This document shows positions 1 to 7,945 of a DNA stretch of 64,000 nucleotides, one piece after another. The stretch is taken from contig CAJQSE010000005.1 of NCBI GenBank assembly GCA_905612485.1, positions 24,848 to 88,847 of the forward strand. The letters run 5' to 3'. The translations under genes were made by a program, and so were the position numbers. The notes beneath the pieces are model-generated. The model did not search any database and was not told where the DNA came from. It saw only the letters and a list, made by a program, of their open reading frames with translations. Position 1 is the first letter of the stretch, and the number at the start of each line of letters is the position of its first letter. This DNA comes from an uncultured Candidatus Nitrosopumilus sp. GTDB lineage: Archaea > Thermoproteota > Nitrososphaeria > Nitrososphaerales > Nitrosopumilaceae.

Positions 1-197
1 ATAGTGTATGCACCTACACTACTGCCAACACCTGATGGAAATACAAGAATGATATCTTTAATTGCTTTTCCAAAAAGAGGGTGTTTTTTATCACTAATAA
101 TTCCAGTTTTTTTATCAACTGTTCCCAAAAAATTAATTGGATCATTTGATTTTAAAACAATACCTTCTACCTTTCCTGAAACTAAAATTTTATTCAT
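1..197 (-). CDS. Phosphomevalonate dehydratase small subunit (aconitase X swivel domain), 3' part outside window
   Basis: Reading the minus strand from an ATG at 197 gives MNKILVSGKVEGIVLKSNDP..., open to the window edge, so the C-terminus is missing. The start overlaps the stop of the large-subunit gene by four bases (ATGA), which indicates translational coupling. The segment with '...PLFGKAIKDIILVFPSGVGSS' fits the swivelling small domain of archaeal aconitase X. In archaea the two-chain enzyme dehydrates mevalonate 5-phosphate to trans-anhydromevalonate 5-phosphate in the modified mevalonate pathway. The ORF track lists only an antisense shadow (4..240) here. The call rests on both the sequence and the partner gene. 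Confidence 0.8.
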   Translation of the reverse strand, partial: MNKILVSGKVEGIVLKSNDPINFLGTVDKKTGIISDKKHPLFGKAIKDIILVFPSGVGSSVGAYT

Positions 198-1348
198 CTT
201 GTTTCATCTTCGACAATTTGTTTTAATGATTTTAAATTAACATCCACACCATTAGAATTTTTAAGATAAAATGCACCTTTGATACTATTAGTAGTAACTG
301 CATCAACATCATCTTTAGATATCAATGGAGTTAGACATGTACAACAATCAGCAAGAATTTCACATCCAGCACGCTCAAGTTCTGTTATGTAACCAATTTT
401 TTGTGCCTGTTCCTTTACAGTTCGAGGTAAGAAAACCATGCATCTTTTTTGAAATGAACGACCTTTTAGTTTAGCAGTAAGATCAGAAATTTCATCTAAA
501 CCTAGTTGAGGACTACCCAGTGTAATTAAATCGCCTTTTTCTGCAGTGTTGAGCTCATCATGAACATTTTGCATTTCTTTTTCATCAAAATCTATTTTTT
601 CAGTATTTGAGTCACCTTCACCAAAAATAAATTTAGCACAAGTTCCAGATGTTCCCATTCCACCACACATTGCTTTAGATTGTCTTTGATCCATTTCACC
701 AAGGCCAGAAATATTTACAGATGTATCACCTAATTTTCCAGCATAAAATCCCAACATCCCATATGTTAATTCATTTGGATTTTTAACTTTCATTCGTATT
801 GTAATATTTGGGGTATCTTCTTTTCTTAATGAGGAATAAGGGCTTTTACCAACAATAGCACTAGCTAGTGCACTAAATGCACTTTCTTTGTTTGTTTTTA
901 AATTATCATATGAATTTGCATGGATGGCAGCATTACTTTCTGCAAATGCAACTTGTGTTCCATTTTTAGGAATATCAAAAATTTCATAAGGAATACAAGA
1001 AAAGGATGGAATAACTCCCATTGTTTCATATGAATTTTTAATGGATAATTGCTTTGAAATAAAATTTTCATCTAATTTGTAATTAGATACATTATCAATA
1101 TCAAACCCCATTGGATTCAAAGTTGTTTTTACTGTAACACGAGCATCTTTACTAACGCTAGATAGAAGTTCTTCTCCAGCATCACCAATTGTGTTATAAT
1201 TTACACCAGAAAGATGAGCCCATTCAATAGGAATTAATTTTTCAGCATCAGTTGCTTCACCAGTTGCAACCAAAATTCTATATGCCATTTGCATAGTTTC
1301 TCCTTGTTCGCCTTTTAGTGCAGATTCTTCATCTCTAGTTAATTCCAA
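194..1348 (-). CDS. Phosphomevalonate dehydratase large subunit (aconitase X catalytic domain)
   Basis: This 384-residue protein begins MELTRDEESALKGEQGE, the usual opening of the aconitase X catalytic family. It also carries 'IEWAHLSGVNYNTIGDAGEE', 'TLNPMGFD', 'CIPYEI' and a C-terminal 'CTCLTPLI', cysteine-bearing segments expected to hold an Fe-S cluster. Length matches the separate large subunit of archaeal enzymes. The small-subunit gene overlaps it downstream by 4 bp. The family forms trans-anhydromevalonate phosphate for isoprenoid lipid synthesis. GGGP synthase, a later enzyme in lipid synthesis, lies elsewhere in the window. Hypro-2-epimerase-like or other AcnX activities are less likely in this lineage but cannot be excluded by reading alone. 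Confidence 0.85.
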   Translation of the reverse strand: MELTRDEESALKGEQGETMQMAYRILVATGEATDAEKLIPIEWAHLSGVNYNTIGDAGEELLSSVSKDARVTVKTTLNPMGFDIDNVSNYKLDENFISKQLSIKNSYETMGVIPSFSCIPYEIFDIPKNGTQVAFAESNAAIHANSYDNLKTNKESAFSALASAIVGKSPYSSLRKEDTPNITIRMKVKNPNELTYGMLGFYAGKLGDTSVNISGLGEMDQRQSKAMCGGMGTSGTCAKFIFGEGDSNTEKIDFDEKEMQNVHDELNTAEKGDLITLGSPQLGLDEISDLTAKLKGRSFQKRCMVFLPRTVKEQAQKIGYITELERAGCEILADCCTCLTPLISKDDVDAVTTNSIKGAFYLKNSNGVDVNLKSLKQIVEDETR

Positions 1349-1370
1349 TGGTCAATTATCATTATTACAG

Positions 1371-1378
1371 TTATAATA
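1371..1378 (+). promoter_or_regulatory. TATA box for nth
   Basis: The sequence ttataata lies about 27 nt upstream of the ATG at 1403. That is the spacing expected for a leaderless archaeal transcript. It argues for starting nth at 1403 rather than at the GTG at 1382. Confidence 0.5.
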
Positions 1379-1402
1379 CTTGTGCGTAAATTTCAATTGA
1401 AA

Positions 1403-2053
1403 ATGAAAAGAATTCTTACGGGTATGACAAATACCATGAATGCTGTAAAACCACCAAGAATTACAGCATTAAGAGATCTACATAATGCAGAAACAGGTCC
1501 ATTTAGTATTTTAATTGGAACTATACTTTCCGCAAGAACTAAAGATGAAACAACTACAAAAGCAGTAAAAGCATTATTTTTAAAATATAAAAATCCTGAA
1601 GATTTAGCAAATGCAAAAATAAAAGATGTAGAAAAAATAATTAGATCAATTGGATTTTTTCATGTTAAATCTAAAAGAATTATAGAAGTTGCAAAAATAA
1701 TTCATGAAAGATATAAAGATAAAGTTCCAGAAGATCTGGATACGCTAGTACAGTTACCAGGTGTTGGAAGGAAAACTGCTAATTGTGTTTTAGTGTATGC
1801 ATTTGAAAAACCAGCTATCCCAGTTGATATTCATGTTCATAGAATTTCAAATAGATTAGGTTTAGTGAATACAAAAAATCCTGAAGAAACAGAACAAGAG
1901 TTAATGAAAAAAATAGATAAAAAATATTGGATTGACATAAATGATACATTTGTAATGTATGGTCAAAATATTTGTAAGCCTATTTCTCCAATGTGTGATG
2001 TTTGTAAAATTAAAAAAAGTTGTAAATATTATAAAACTAAGAACGTTTCTTAG
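1403..2053 (+). CDS. nth: Endonuclease III, DNA base-excision repair glycosylase/AP lyase
   Basis: The protein contains the helix-hairpin-helix 'LPGVGRKTANCVL' followed by 'VDIHVHRISNRLGL', whose V-D-I-H carries the catalytic Asp of the HhH-GPD family. It ends with the four-cysteine [4Fe-4S] loop 'CKPISPMCDVCKIKKSC'. It removes oxidised pyrimidines and nicks the abasic site. The ORF track opens at a GTG at 1382; the TATA box at 1371 supports ATG 1403 (MKRILTG), giving about 216 residues, a normal family length. The 3' end overlaps the convergent gene at 2037 by 17 bp. Confidence 0.92.
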   Translation: MKRILTGMTNTMNAVKPPRITALRDLHNAETGPFSILIGTILSARTKDETTTKAVKALFLKYKNPEDLANAKIKDVEKIIRSIGFFHVKSKRIIEVAKIIHERYKDKVPEDLDTLVQLPGVGRKTANCVLVYAFEKPAIPVDIHVHRISNRLGLVNTKNPEETEQELMKKIDKKYWIDINDTFVMYGQNICKPISPMCDVCKIKKSCKYYKTKNVS

Positions 2054-2702
2054 TAAAATATAATGTTGCACCTAAAAGTCCAATCCCTGCTGCAACATAA
2101 AATGGGAAAAATGCAAACATATTTTTTCCAGGATCACCAGACAATATGTCTATAATCATAACTCCAGAATTTATTGCAGGTGGATCAGTACTTCCTTGCA
2201 TTCCATAAACTGAATACGACTCAATTTCAAATTGTCCAATATCCAAATTTGTTACAACTATTCTTGCTCCATTGTTTACAGTTAATCCTGCTCTATCAGT
2301 ATATGACACAATAGATTTTGCTTGAGGATACCACCCTCTATCTAAATCACTATGAACAACAATGTATCCCTCATCAGGAGTTTGTACCGCAACCCAAAAT
2401 TTATTGTCAGGTTTTGGACCCATACCAACTTCAATAAATTCACTATTATCCAGTTTATCATATACTCTAAAAACGGCATTACCATCTGGATTTGCATAAA
2501 GTAAATTGTTATCAATAGTAATTTGCCAGCTTACACTGTGAATATTATCTAGTGGAATTATTGGTGCATTACGCAATACGGTGTTAAATTTTTCTGCAGG
2601 AATTTCCATATTTTCAATAATTAAAGAAGGGTTTACTTCTTGAGCAAATGCAGGAGTAATTATGAATCCAAGAAATATAATTATTAAAAATAAATATTTC
2701 AT
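2037..2702 (-). CDS. Secreted, C-terminally membrane-anchored protein of unknown function
   Basis: I do not recognise the family. The N-terminus is a signal peptide (MKYLFLIIIFLGFIITPAFA, then QEVNPS) and the C-terminus has one hydrophobic helix (FFPFYVAAGIGLLGATLYF) followed by KKRS. The body of about 170 residues would therefore sit outside the cell, anchored by its tail. It is rich in beta-prone segments (SWQITIDNN, FRVYDKL, YIVVHSDL). No cysteines suggest disulfides or metal sites. It stands alone between nth (convergent, 17-bp overlap) and the sat-cysH pair. It may be a thaumarchaeal envelope protein. Confidence 0.7.
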   Translation of the reverse strand: MKYLFLIIIFLGFIITPAFAQEVNPSLIIENMEIPAEKFNTVLRNAPIIPLDNIHSVSWQITIDNNLLYANPDGNAVFRVYDKLDNSEFIEVGMGPKPDNKFWVAVQTPDEGYIVVHSDLDRGWYPQAKSIVSYTDRAGLTVNNGARIVVTNLDIGQFEIESYSVYGMQGSTDPPAINSGVMIIDILSGDPGKNMFAFFPFYVAAGIGLLGATLYFTKKRS

Positions 2703-2732
2703 GAGCTAATCTAAATTTGTTTGAATAAATAT

Positions 2733-3875
2733 CTAATCAACAAAAGGTTTTGGATTATCCAAAATTACTTTTGCTACTTCAGGTCTTAAAATAAATTCAG
2801 ATGGTGCTTGTCCATTTTGAATCATTTCTCTAAGTGCAGTTCCACTAATTTGCTCTTTTACATCATTATCATGTGGACATGCCTTTGGAGTTGTATAAGT
2901 TAGACATTTTTTACAGTAGAAGAATGGTGGGAAAAATACTGGAGAAATTTCTAACTCAGGATAATCATCAAAGATTTTTTGTGCTGCCATTGGATCATAA
3001 AATTTTCCAACACCAGCATGATCACGTCCTATAATGATATGAGTACAACCATAATTTTGTCTCATAATTGCGTGATGTATTGCTTCTTTTGGACCAGCAT
3101 ACTTCATTTGTGTATGTAATGTTCCAAGTTGACATCTATTTTCAGGATAGTATAATTTTATCATAGTTTCATAACATTTTACAATCACTTCATCTACAAA
3201 ATCACCAGATTTTTTCTTACCAATTACAGGATTTACAAATACACCATCACGAGTTGTTATGGCTGTTTTTTGTAACATTTCATGTGCTACATGTGGTGGA
3301 TTTCTTGTTTGAAAGGCACAAATTGTTTTCCAACCAGCTTTTACAAAAGATTCTCGAGTTTGAATTGGTGTTAATCTATTTTTTCTAATTTCAGTATCAT
3401 TTGGTCTTTGGAGATAATCAATTTTTCCACTAACCAAGAAATCTTTCATTGACATTGTATATGCAACACCAGGATGTGATGAATCAGTAGTACCATAGAT
3501 TCCCTGAGCAGTTTTCTCTTTATCAAAAGTAAATGTCTCATCAACATGTAATATTGCAATTCCAATACCATCTGGATTTTGTAATAAAACATCTCCTGCT
3601 TCTTTCATTTTAGATGCAGTATTATCATCAACATCAAGTACAATTGGAATAGTCCATGCTAAATCATTGGAAAGTCTTCCACGAGATACAACACTTTCAA
3701 AGTCTTGTTGTCCCAAAAATCCTTCTAAAGGACTAAAAATACCATCTGCAATATTTTCAACATCATTTGCTAAATCTTCAGTAATAGTAATTGAAAATAA
3801 TTCCGTAGCATCAACTTTAGTAATTCTGTTAACTAGAATTCCACCATGAGGTACTATTGAATTATTCTCTGACAT
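2733..3875 (-). CDS. sat: Sulfate adenylyltransferase (ATP sulfurylase)
   Basis: This enzyme activates sulfate with ATP to adenosine 5'-phosphosulfate (APS). The 380-residue protein has the catalytic '[11 protein letters not shown]' near residue 190 and '[11 protein letters not shown]' near 285, both signatures of the Sat/MET3 family. A Cys/His-rich segment '[17 protein letters not shown]' near 320 probably binds zinc, as in other archaeal and bacterial Sat proteins. It lies 10 bp downstream of the APS reductase gene on the same strand, with a GAGAG element before its ATG, so the two form an assimilatory operon. Confidence 0.95.
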   Translation of the reverse strand: MSENNSIVPHGGILVNRITKVDATELFSITITEDLANDVENIADGIFSPLEGFLGQQDFESVVSRGRLSNDLAWTIPIVLDVDDNTASKMKEAGDVLLQNPDGIGIAILHVDETFTFDKEKTAQGIYGTTDSSHPGVAYTMSMKDFLVSGKIDYLQRPNDTEIRKNRLTPIQTRESFVKAGWKTICAFQTRNPPHVAHEMLQKTAITTRDGVFVNPVIGKKKSGDFVDEVIVKCYETMIKLYYPENRCQLGTLHTQMKYAGPKEAIHHAIMRQNYGCTHIIIGRDHAGVGKFYDPMAAQKIFDDYPELEISPVFFPPFFYCKKCLTYTTPKACPHDNDVKEQISGTALREMIQNGQAPSEFILRPEVAKVILDNPKPFVD

Positions 3876-3885
3876 GTTTAGCTCT

Positions 3886-4602
3886 CTATTTATGGTCTAT
3901 ATGAAGGCCACATTCTTTGTTACCATCTTGTTCCCACCACCATCTACCTGCACGAAGATCCTCACCTGGTTTTATTGCTCGAGTGCAAGGTTCACATCCA
4001 ATACTTGTAAAACCTTTGTCAAGAAGACTGTTGTATGGTAAATTATTTTTTTTAATATATTCTTGAATTTGATCCCAAGTCCAATCAACTATTGGATTAA
4101 TTTTTAAGATTTCACCATGTCCATGATCTAATTGAAACATTGTAACATCTTCACGATTTTTTGTCTGATCACGTCTTAATCCTGTTATCCAACCATCTAA
4201 AGTATTCAACATTTTATTCATTGGATGGACTTTCCGAATTTCACAACAAAGTTTTCTGTTATCTACACTTTCATAGAAAAGATCTAATCCTTTTTCTTTG
4301 ACCATTTCTTCAACTTCTTTTGTATTAGGAAGTAGAACTTCAACTGAAATATTGTACTTTTTTTCAACAATTTCCATAATATCATAGGTTTCTTGTGGAA
4401 GTCTTCCAGTACCAAGAGTAAAAAATCGAAAATTAGGATTAATTTTTAACATAATATCCATAACAACGGTATCTTCAGCACCAAAACTTGATGCTTTAGC
4501 AACTTTAGGATGTAAATTATTTGATACCCACTGCAAAGCTTCATCAGTAGTTTTGATTGTAGAATTCAGATTATCTACTTGTTCCTGTGTAAATTTTGTC
4601 AC
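3886..4602 (-). CDS. cysH: APS (adenylylsulfate) reductase, assimilatory, Fe-S type
   Basis: The protein has the PP-loop-like '[11 protein letters not shown]', a paired cysteine '[11 protein letters not shown]', then '[22 protein letters not shown]' and 'KECGLH'. The CC...CxxC set ligates the [4Fe-4S] cluster that distinguishes APS reductases from PAPS-specific enzymes; KECGLH carries the nucleophilic Cys. It reduces APS to sulfite. The ORF track opens at TTG 4641, but a TATAAAAG box starts 27 nt before GTG 4602 ([11 protein letters not shown]), so I take GTG 4602, giving 238 residues. It is the first gene of the cysH-sat operon. No sulfite reductase is in the window. Confidence 0.88.
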   Translation of the reverse strand: MTKFTQEQVDNLNSTIKTTDEALQWVSNNLHPKVAKASSFGAEDTVVMDIMLKINPNFRFFTLGTGRLPQETYDIMEIVEKKYNISVEVLLPNTKEVEEMVKEKGLDLFYESVDNRKLCCEIRKVHPMNKMLNTLDGWITGLRRDQTKNREDVTMFQLDHGHGEILKINPIVDWTWDQIQEYIKKNNLPYNSLLDKGFTSIGCEPCTRAIKPGEDLRAGRWWWEQDGNKECGLHIDHK

Positions 4603-4621
4603 ATATTCATATAAAATATTT

Positions 4622-4629
4622 CTTTTATA
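4622..4629 (-). promoter_or_regulatory. TATA box of the cysH-sat operon
   Basis: TATAAAAG on the minus strand, starting 27 nt upstream of the GTG at 4602, fits a leaderless transcript. It lies inside the longer ORF of the track, which argues against that longer start. Confidence 0.6.
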
Positions 4630-4686
4630 TTGATTACCCAAAAATTTATGCTAAATTATAAACAAGTGAAATTCAAAATAGAAAAG

Positions 4687-5802
4687 ATGAATAAAATATC
4701 ATATGTAGTAGTTTTCCCCAGTATATTTTCTAAAAATAAAATTCCACAATTAATTAAAAATATTAAAAAAATTCTTAAAATAAAAAATCAAGAATATAAT
4801 TCTGTAAAACGTGATGGAGATATTATTTTAGTTGATGCAAATGATCCTGTATTTGCATCATCAGTTATCAATTTACTTTTTGGTATTGAAAAAATTATTA
4901 TTGCAAGACAAATAAAAAATGATTTTCAAAGTATTATTTCAGAAATTACAACAATTGGAGGTAATTTATTATTAAAAGGAGAAAAATTTTTAGTTAAAGT
5001 AGAAGGAATGTCAAAAGGATTTCTTGTTAAAGATATAGAGATAGCATCTACTTCTAACATAATAGAAAAAAAATCAAATTTAGGAGCTCATCCAGGTACT
5101 GATGAAAATTTTGATAAATTGCTTTACACTTATTTAACAAAAAATAATGCATACATTTGCATTTTTTTAGATAAAGGTAAAGGTGGAATTCCATATCAAT
5201 CACAAAATCAACAAACAATTTGTGCGATATATGATGAAATTTCCGCAGTATCTTGTTATGAAACAATTAAGCAAGGATATGATACAAAGATCATAGTTTG
5301 TTATAGACAAAAATCTGAATTAATGAATTTAGCTAAAATAATTAATCAAATAATTCCAAGATTAGTACAAGAAAAAATTGAATTGGAATTTTATTTTTTA
5401 AAAATAAAACCAAATGGAATCAAAAATTATTTAATTTATATAAATTCAATATTAGAAATTATGTTAAATCATTCAAACAATAGAATATCTTTAGCCTTAT
5501 CACCATTGATATTTCCTGCAAATTTTATTGATAATGCATTAAATTATGTATTCAGTAAAAACAAAATTCCAATTATTCCTCTAACAGGTGTAGATAATGA
5601 ACTATTTACAGAAGCAAAAGAAATTGGTTTAGAACGAAATATTAAGAAATTAGAAAAAATGATCAATATTAGTTCAAATGATGTTCCCAAATTTTCTAAA
5701 ACAAGTGTAGAGTATGCTCTTAAAACAAAACAAAAAATTTTTGTTAAAGTAGGAGTAAATAATGTTCATGATATTTTAGACTCATTAAATGAAAATCATT
5801 GA
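4687..5802 (+). CDS. THUMP-domain protein related to ThiI but lacking the PP-loop
   Basis: The protein resembles the ThiI architecture. An N-terminal ferredoxin-like plus THUMP region covers about residues 1-165 ('FLVKVEGMSKGF', 'SNLGAHPGTDENFDKLLYTYL'), where THUMP domains bind tRNA. It is followed by a Rossmann-like region. Where ThiI has its ATP-binding SGGxDS loop, this protein has 'TICAIYDEISAVSCYETIKQG', so adenylation chemistry is unlikely. The ORF track opens at TTG 4630; a TATA-like ttataaac at about 4656 supports ATG 4687. Function is inferred as RNA binding only. It diverges from the cysH operon. Confidence 0.6.
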   Translation: MNKISYVVVFPSIFSKNKIPQLIKNIKKILKIKNQEYNSVKRDGDIILVDANDPVFASSVINLLFGIEKIIIARQIKNDFQSIISEITTIGGNLLLKGEKFLVKVEGMSKGFLVKDIEIASTSNIIEKKSNLGAHPGTDENFDKLLYTYLTKNNAYICIFLDKGKGGIPYQSQNQQTICAIYDEISAVSCYETIKQGYDTKIIVCYRQKSELMNLAKIINQIIPRLVQEKIELEFYFLKIKPNGIKNYLIYINSILEIMLNHSNNRISLALSPLIFPANFIDNALNYVFSKNKIPIIPLTGVDNELFTEAKEIGLERNIKKLEKMINISSNDVPKFSKTSVEYALKTKQKIFVKVGVNNVHDILDSLNENH

Positions 5803-5832
5803 AAATTTAAACAGTATATTTAATTAGAAATT

Positions 5833-7068
5833 ATGTTCAAAATAGGGGAATTTATCTATCCGTGGGGAAGTGGTCATTATTCTCGAATGATGAGACTAAA
5901 TGATGCATTATCAAATGAAATTAAAGATGAATTAGAAGTTCATTTTTCAAGTAAAGATCATGTTTATCAAAAATTATTAAAAAAATTCCCTGATAAAAAA
6001 GATAAAATTCATGAAATTTTAATGCCAACTCCAATTGATGGAAAATTTGGTCCTAGTATTTCAAAATCATTGATGAATATACTATTACCAATCCAAAATA
6101 ATCCTTCATTAATAAAACAGATTATGAATTATTTAAGAGAAGAAAGAAAACTATACAATAAAGAAAAATTTGATTTAGTAATAAATGATGGAGATATGGG
6201 TTCAAATATTTTAGCAAATAATAGAAACATCCCAAGTTTATTTGTAACAAATCAATTTAGACCAAAATTATATAATTCAAGATCATATCTTTATCCATCA
6301 CTAATTTTTATAGCAAAACAAATCAATAAAGCATCAAAAATTCTTGTTGCAGATTCTCCTCCTCCATATACTATGTGTGAATATAATCTAAATTTTATCA
6401 AAGAATCTGAACATAAAGTAGTTTATGTTGGCCATTTTACAAATAGTAAAAAAATTAAAAATCAGACTAAAACTGATCTAGAAAAATTGGTAAAAAATAA
6501 TGAATTTGGTTATTGGATGAGAACGGGAAATAAATCAGCTAATGATGCAACTGGTGAAAGATATAATGAAGTCTTCAGCAAAAATGAAATGATAAAAGAA
6601 AAAAGAATTATTTCACATGCTAGAAATGAATCAAGTATTGATTCAGTAATTGGAAAAGATGGTAAAAAATATTCGATTTCAGATGCTTTAGAAAAGAAAA
6701 TAGATTGGATACAAATTGATATTGGTTTTCTTTCAGAACAAGAAAAAAACACAGTCTTAGATTTATGTAAATATGCAGTTGTAAACGGTTCCCATACAGT
6801 AATGGGTGAGATAATGGGTGAAAAGGCAAAACCGATAATTGGAATTCCAATTCATGATGAAAATACAAATAATATCAAATGGGCTGATGAGAAAAAATTA
6901 GGAATTTTAGTTTCAAAAACAGAACAAGTTGTAGGTGCTATTTCTAAAATTAAAGAAAATTATGAAATATTTGAAGGGAATTTGAATGAATTTTCAAAGA
7001 ATTTTGTGCCTAATGGTGCTGAAAATTCAGCAAAAATTGCATCTGAACTGTTAGAAGAAAAGAGATAA
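5833..7068 (+). CDS. GT-B-fold glycosyltransferase-like protein
   Basis: The 411-residue protein opens with 'IGEFIYPWGSGHYSRMMRL', a glycine-rich loop plus 'GHYSRM' typical of the N-terminal domain of MurG/UGT-like enzymes. Its C-terminal half carries 'VVNGSHTVMGEIMGEKAKPIIGIP', resembling the nucleotide-sugar region 'GGxxTxxEa...P.i..P' of the GT-B fold. An 'ILVADSPPPYTM' segment lies between. The sugar donor and acceptor cannot be read from sequence. It is 30 bp downstream of the THUMP gene on the same strand. An alternative is a GT-B-fold enzyme with another activity. Confidence 0.6.
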   Translation: MFKIGEFIYPWGSGHYSRMMRLNDALSNEIKDELEVHFSSKDHVYQKLLKKFPDKKDKIHEILMPTPIDGKFGPSISKSLMNILLPIQNNPSLIKQIMNYLREERKLYNKEKFDLVINDGDMGSNILANNRNIPSLFVTNQFRPKLYNSRSYLYPSLIFIAKQINKASKILVADSPPPYTMCEYNLNFIKESEHKVVYVGHFTNSKKIKNQTKTDLEKLVKNNEFGYWMRTGNKSANDATGERYNEVFSKNEMIKEKRIISHARNESSIDSVIGKDGKKYSISDALEKKIDWIQIDIGFLSEQEKNTVLDLCKYAVVNGSHTVMGEIMGEKAKPIIGIPIHDENTNNIKWADEKKLGILVSKTEQVVGAISKIKENYEIFEGNLNEFSKNFVPNGAENSAKIASELLEEKR

Positions 7069-7092
7069 TAGATTATTTTAGAAATTTTTATC

Positions 7093-7160
7093 ATCTGGCA
7101 CGCGGGATTTCGATGGGCGAACGGACCGCAAGGGATGATGAAAAAATCTGCGTGCCAGAT
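7093..7160. ncRNA. Candidate structured RNA: GC-rich hairpin with perfect 11-bp stem
   Basis: ATCTGGCACGC (7093-7103) pairs perfectly with GCGTGCCAGAT (7150-7160), closing a 46-nt interior that includes gggcgaacggaccgcaaggg and GATGATGA. The GC content stands out sharply from the AT-rich flanks, as is usual for structured RNAs in such genomes. GATGATGA resembles a C-box/kink-turn strand, so an H/ACA- or k-turn-type guide RNA is possible, but no clear ACA box follows the stem. It is not a tRNA: there is no T-loop. A bidirectional terminator or a leader element for the gene at 7222 are alternatives. The strand is not determined. Confidence 0.5.
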
Positions 7161-7221
7161 AAAATATCGATCAATAAAGAACGTGCGAACGCTTTTATGG
7201 AAAAAATTAATGTAAATTTCA

Positions 7222-7533
7222 TTGGTTGTTTGTCCTGAATGTACAGCAAGAGCAAAAAAGAAAATTTTAACTAAATATGAAGAAGAAGTAGAAGAAGAGG
7301 ATAGAGATAGACAAGATCTTTACAAATTATACGATGAAGTTGAAATTCCAATGGAAATGGATAAAAATACAAAAAATTTTATTTGTAAAAAATGTGGATT
7401 ATATGCATCAAGAGAGCAGGTTTCAGATATTAGATTCAAATTAAATCAAAAAGAAAGAACACGTGATGATAAACATGATGACTATCTTGAATGGTGGTCA
7501 AAAAGTAAAAAAGATAAAAATTTAGATAATTAG
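7222..7533 (+). CDS. Small zinc-ribbon-like acidic protein, function unknown
   Basis: This 103-residue protein has two CxxC pairs, 'CPEC' at residues 4-7 and 'CKKC' near 54-57, which could form a zinc ribbon. They are separated by a strongly acidic stretch (KYEEEVEEEDRDRQDLYK). The C-terminus is charged (KERTRDDKHDDYLEWW). The only usable start is TTG 7222, since an in-frame ATG at 7210 is followed at once by TAA. A tttta element near 7193 gives a leaderless spacing. I do not recognise a named family. A nucleic-acid-binding or transcription-related role would be a guess. Confidence 0.65.
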   Translation: MVVCPECTARAKKKILTKYEEEVEEEDRDRQDLYKLYDEVEIPMEMDKNTKNFICKKCGLYASREQVSDIRFKLNQKERTRDDKHDDYLEWWSKSKKDKNLDN

Positions 7534-7546
7534 TAATGAATTAACA

Positions 7547-7945
7547 ATGGTAAAGAAAGATAGTATTCCTGATTTGGTTACTAATGAAATTCAAAATGCT
7601 AAATTTGAAAAACCAAAGAAATTGAAAATATCAGAATATGTTTTAGAAATGAATTAAGAAGACAATAAAACATACACTCAATTGTATGAACCATTAGAAG
7701 ATAGAAGACAAATTATCACAATGGATTTACCAAAAAAAATTAAAATTTTAGAATTAGAAAAAGGATTAGTATACAAATTTACTTTTGAACAGTACAAAGC
7801 ACCATTAAGTAAAAAAATTCCAGAGTTTTTGTAGAAAGAAAAAGAAATAAATATAATTTATGATTTTAAATTAAAATCAATTAAATTAATAGATGAAGGA
7901 GGTTCTAATCAAGCCTCAGAAAATAAGATTAATCAATTTTTGTAG
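7547..7945 (+). pseudogene. Decayed gene with two in-frame stop codons
   Basis: From ATG 7547 one frame runs 132 codons to TAG 7943, interrupted by TAA at 7655-7657 and TAG at 7832-7834. The translation across the stops stays protein-like: MVKKDSIPDLVTNEIQ..., then EDNKTYTQLYEPLEDRRQII..., then KEKEINIIYDFKLKSIKLID. There is no frameshift, so two nonsense changes in a once-intact gene of about 130 residues is the simplest reading. It begins 13 bp after the zinc-ribbon gene and its end overlaps the convergent SDR gene by 17 bp. Assembly error or stop-codon readthrough are alternatives. The ORF track shows nothing here. Confidence 0.65.

Noticed and set aside
4-240. 78-aa plus-strand ORF at the window start
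   Set aside because: It is antisense to the aconitase X small subunit, whose minus-strand frame is coherent and overlaps the large-subunit gene by ATGA.
7093-7160. Fluoride or other known riboswitch, or a tRNA
   Set aside because: The sequence lacks the fluoride-aptamer pseudoknot strands and any T-loop; I kept it only as an unclassified structured RNA.
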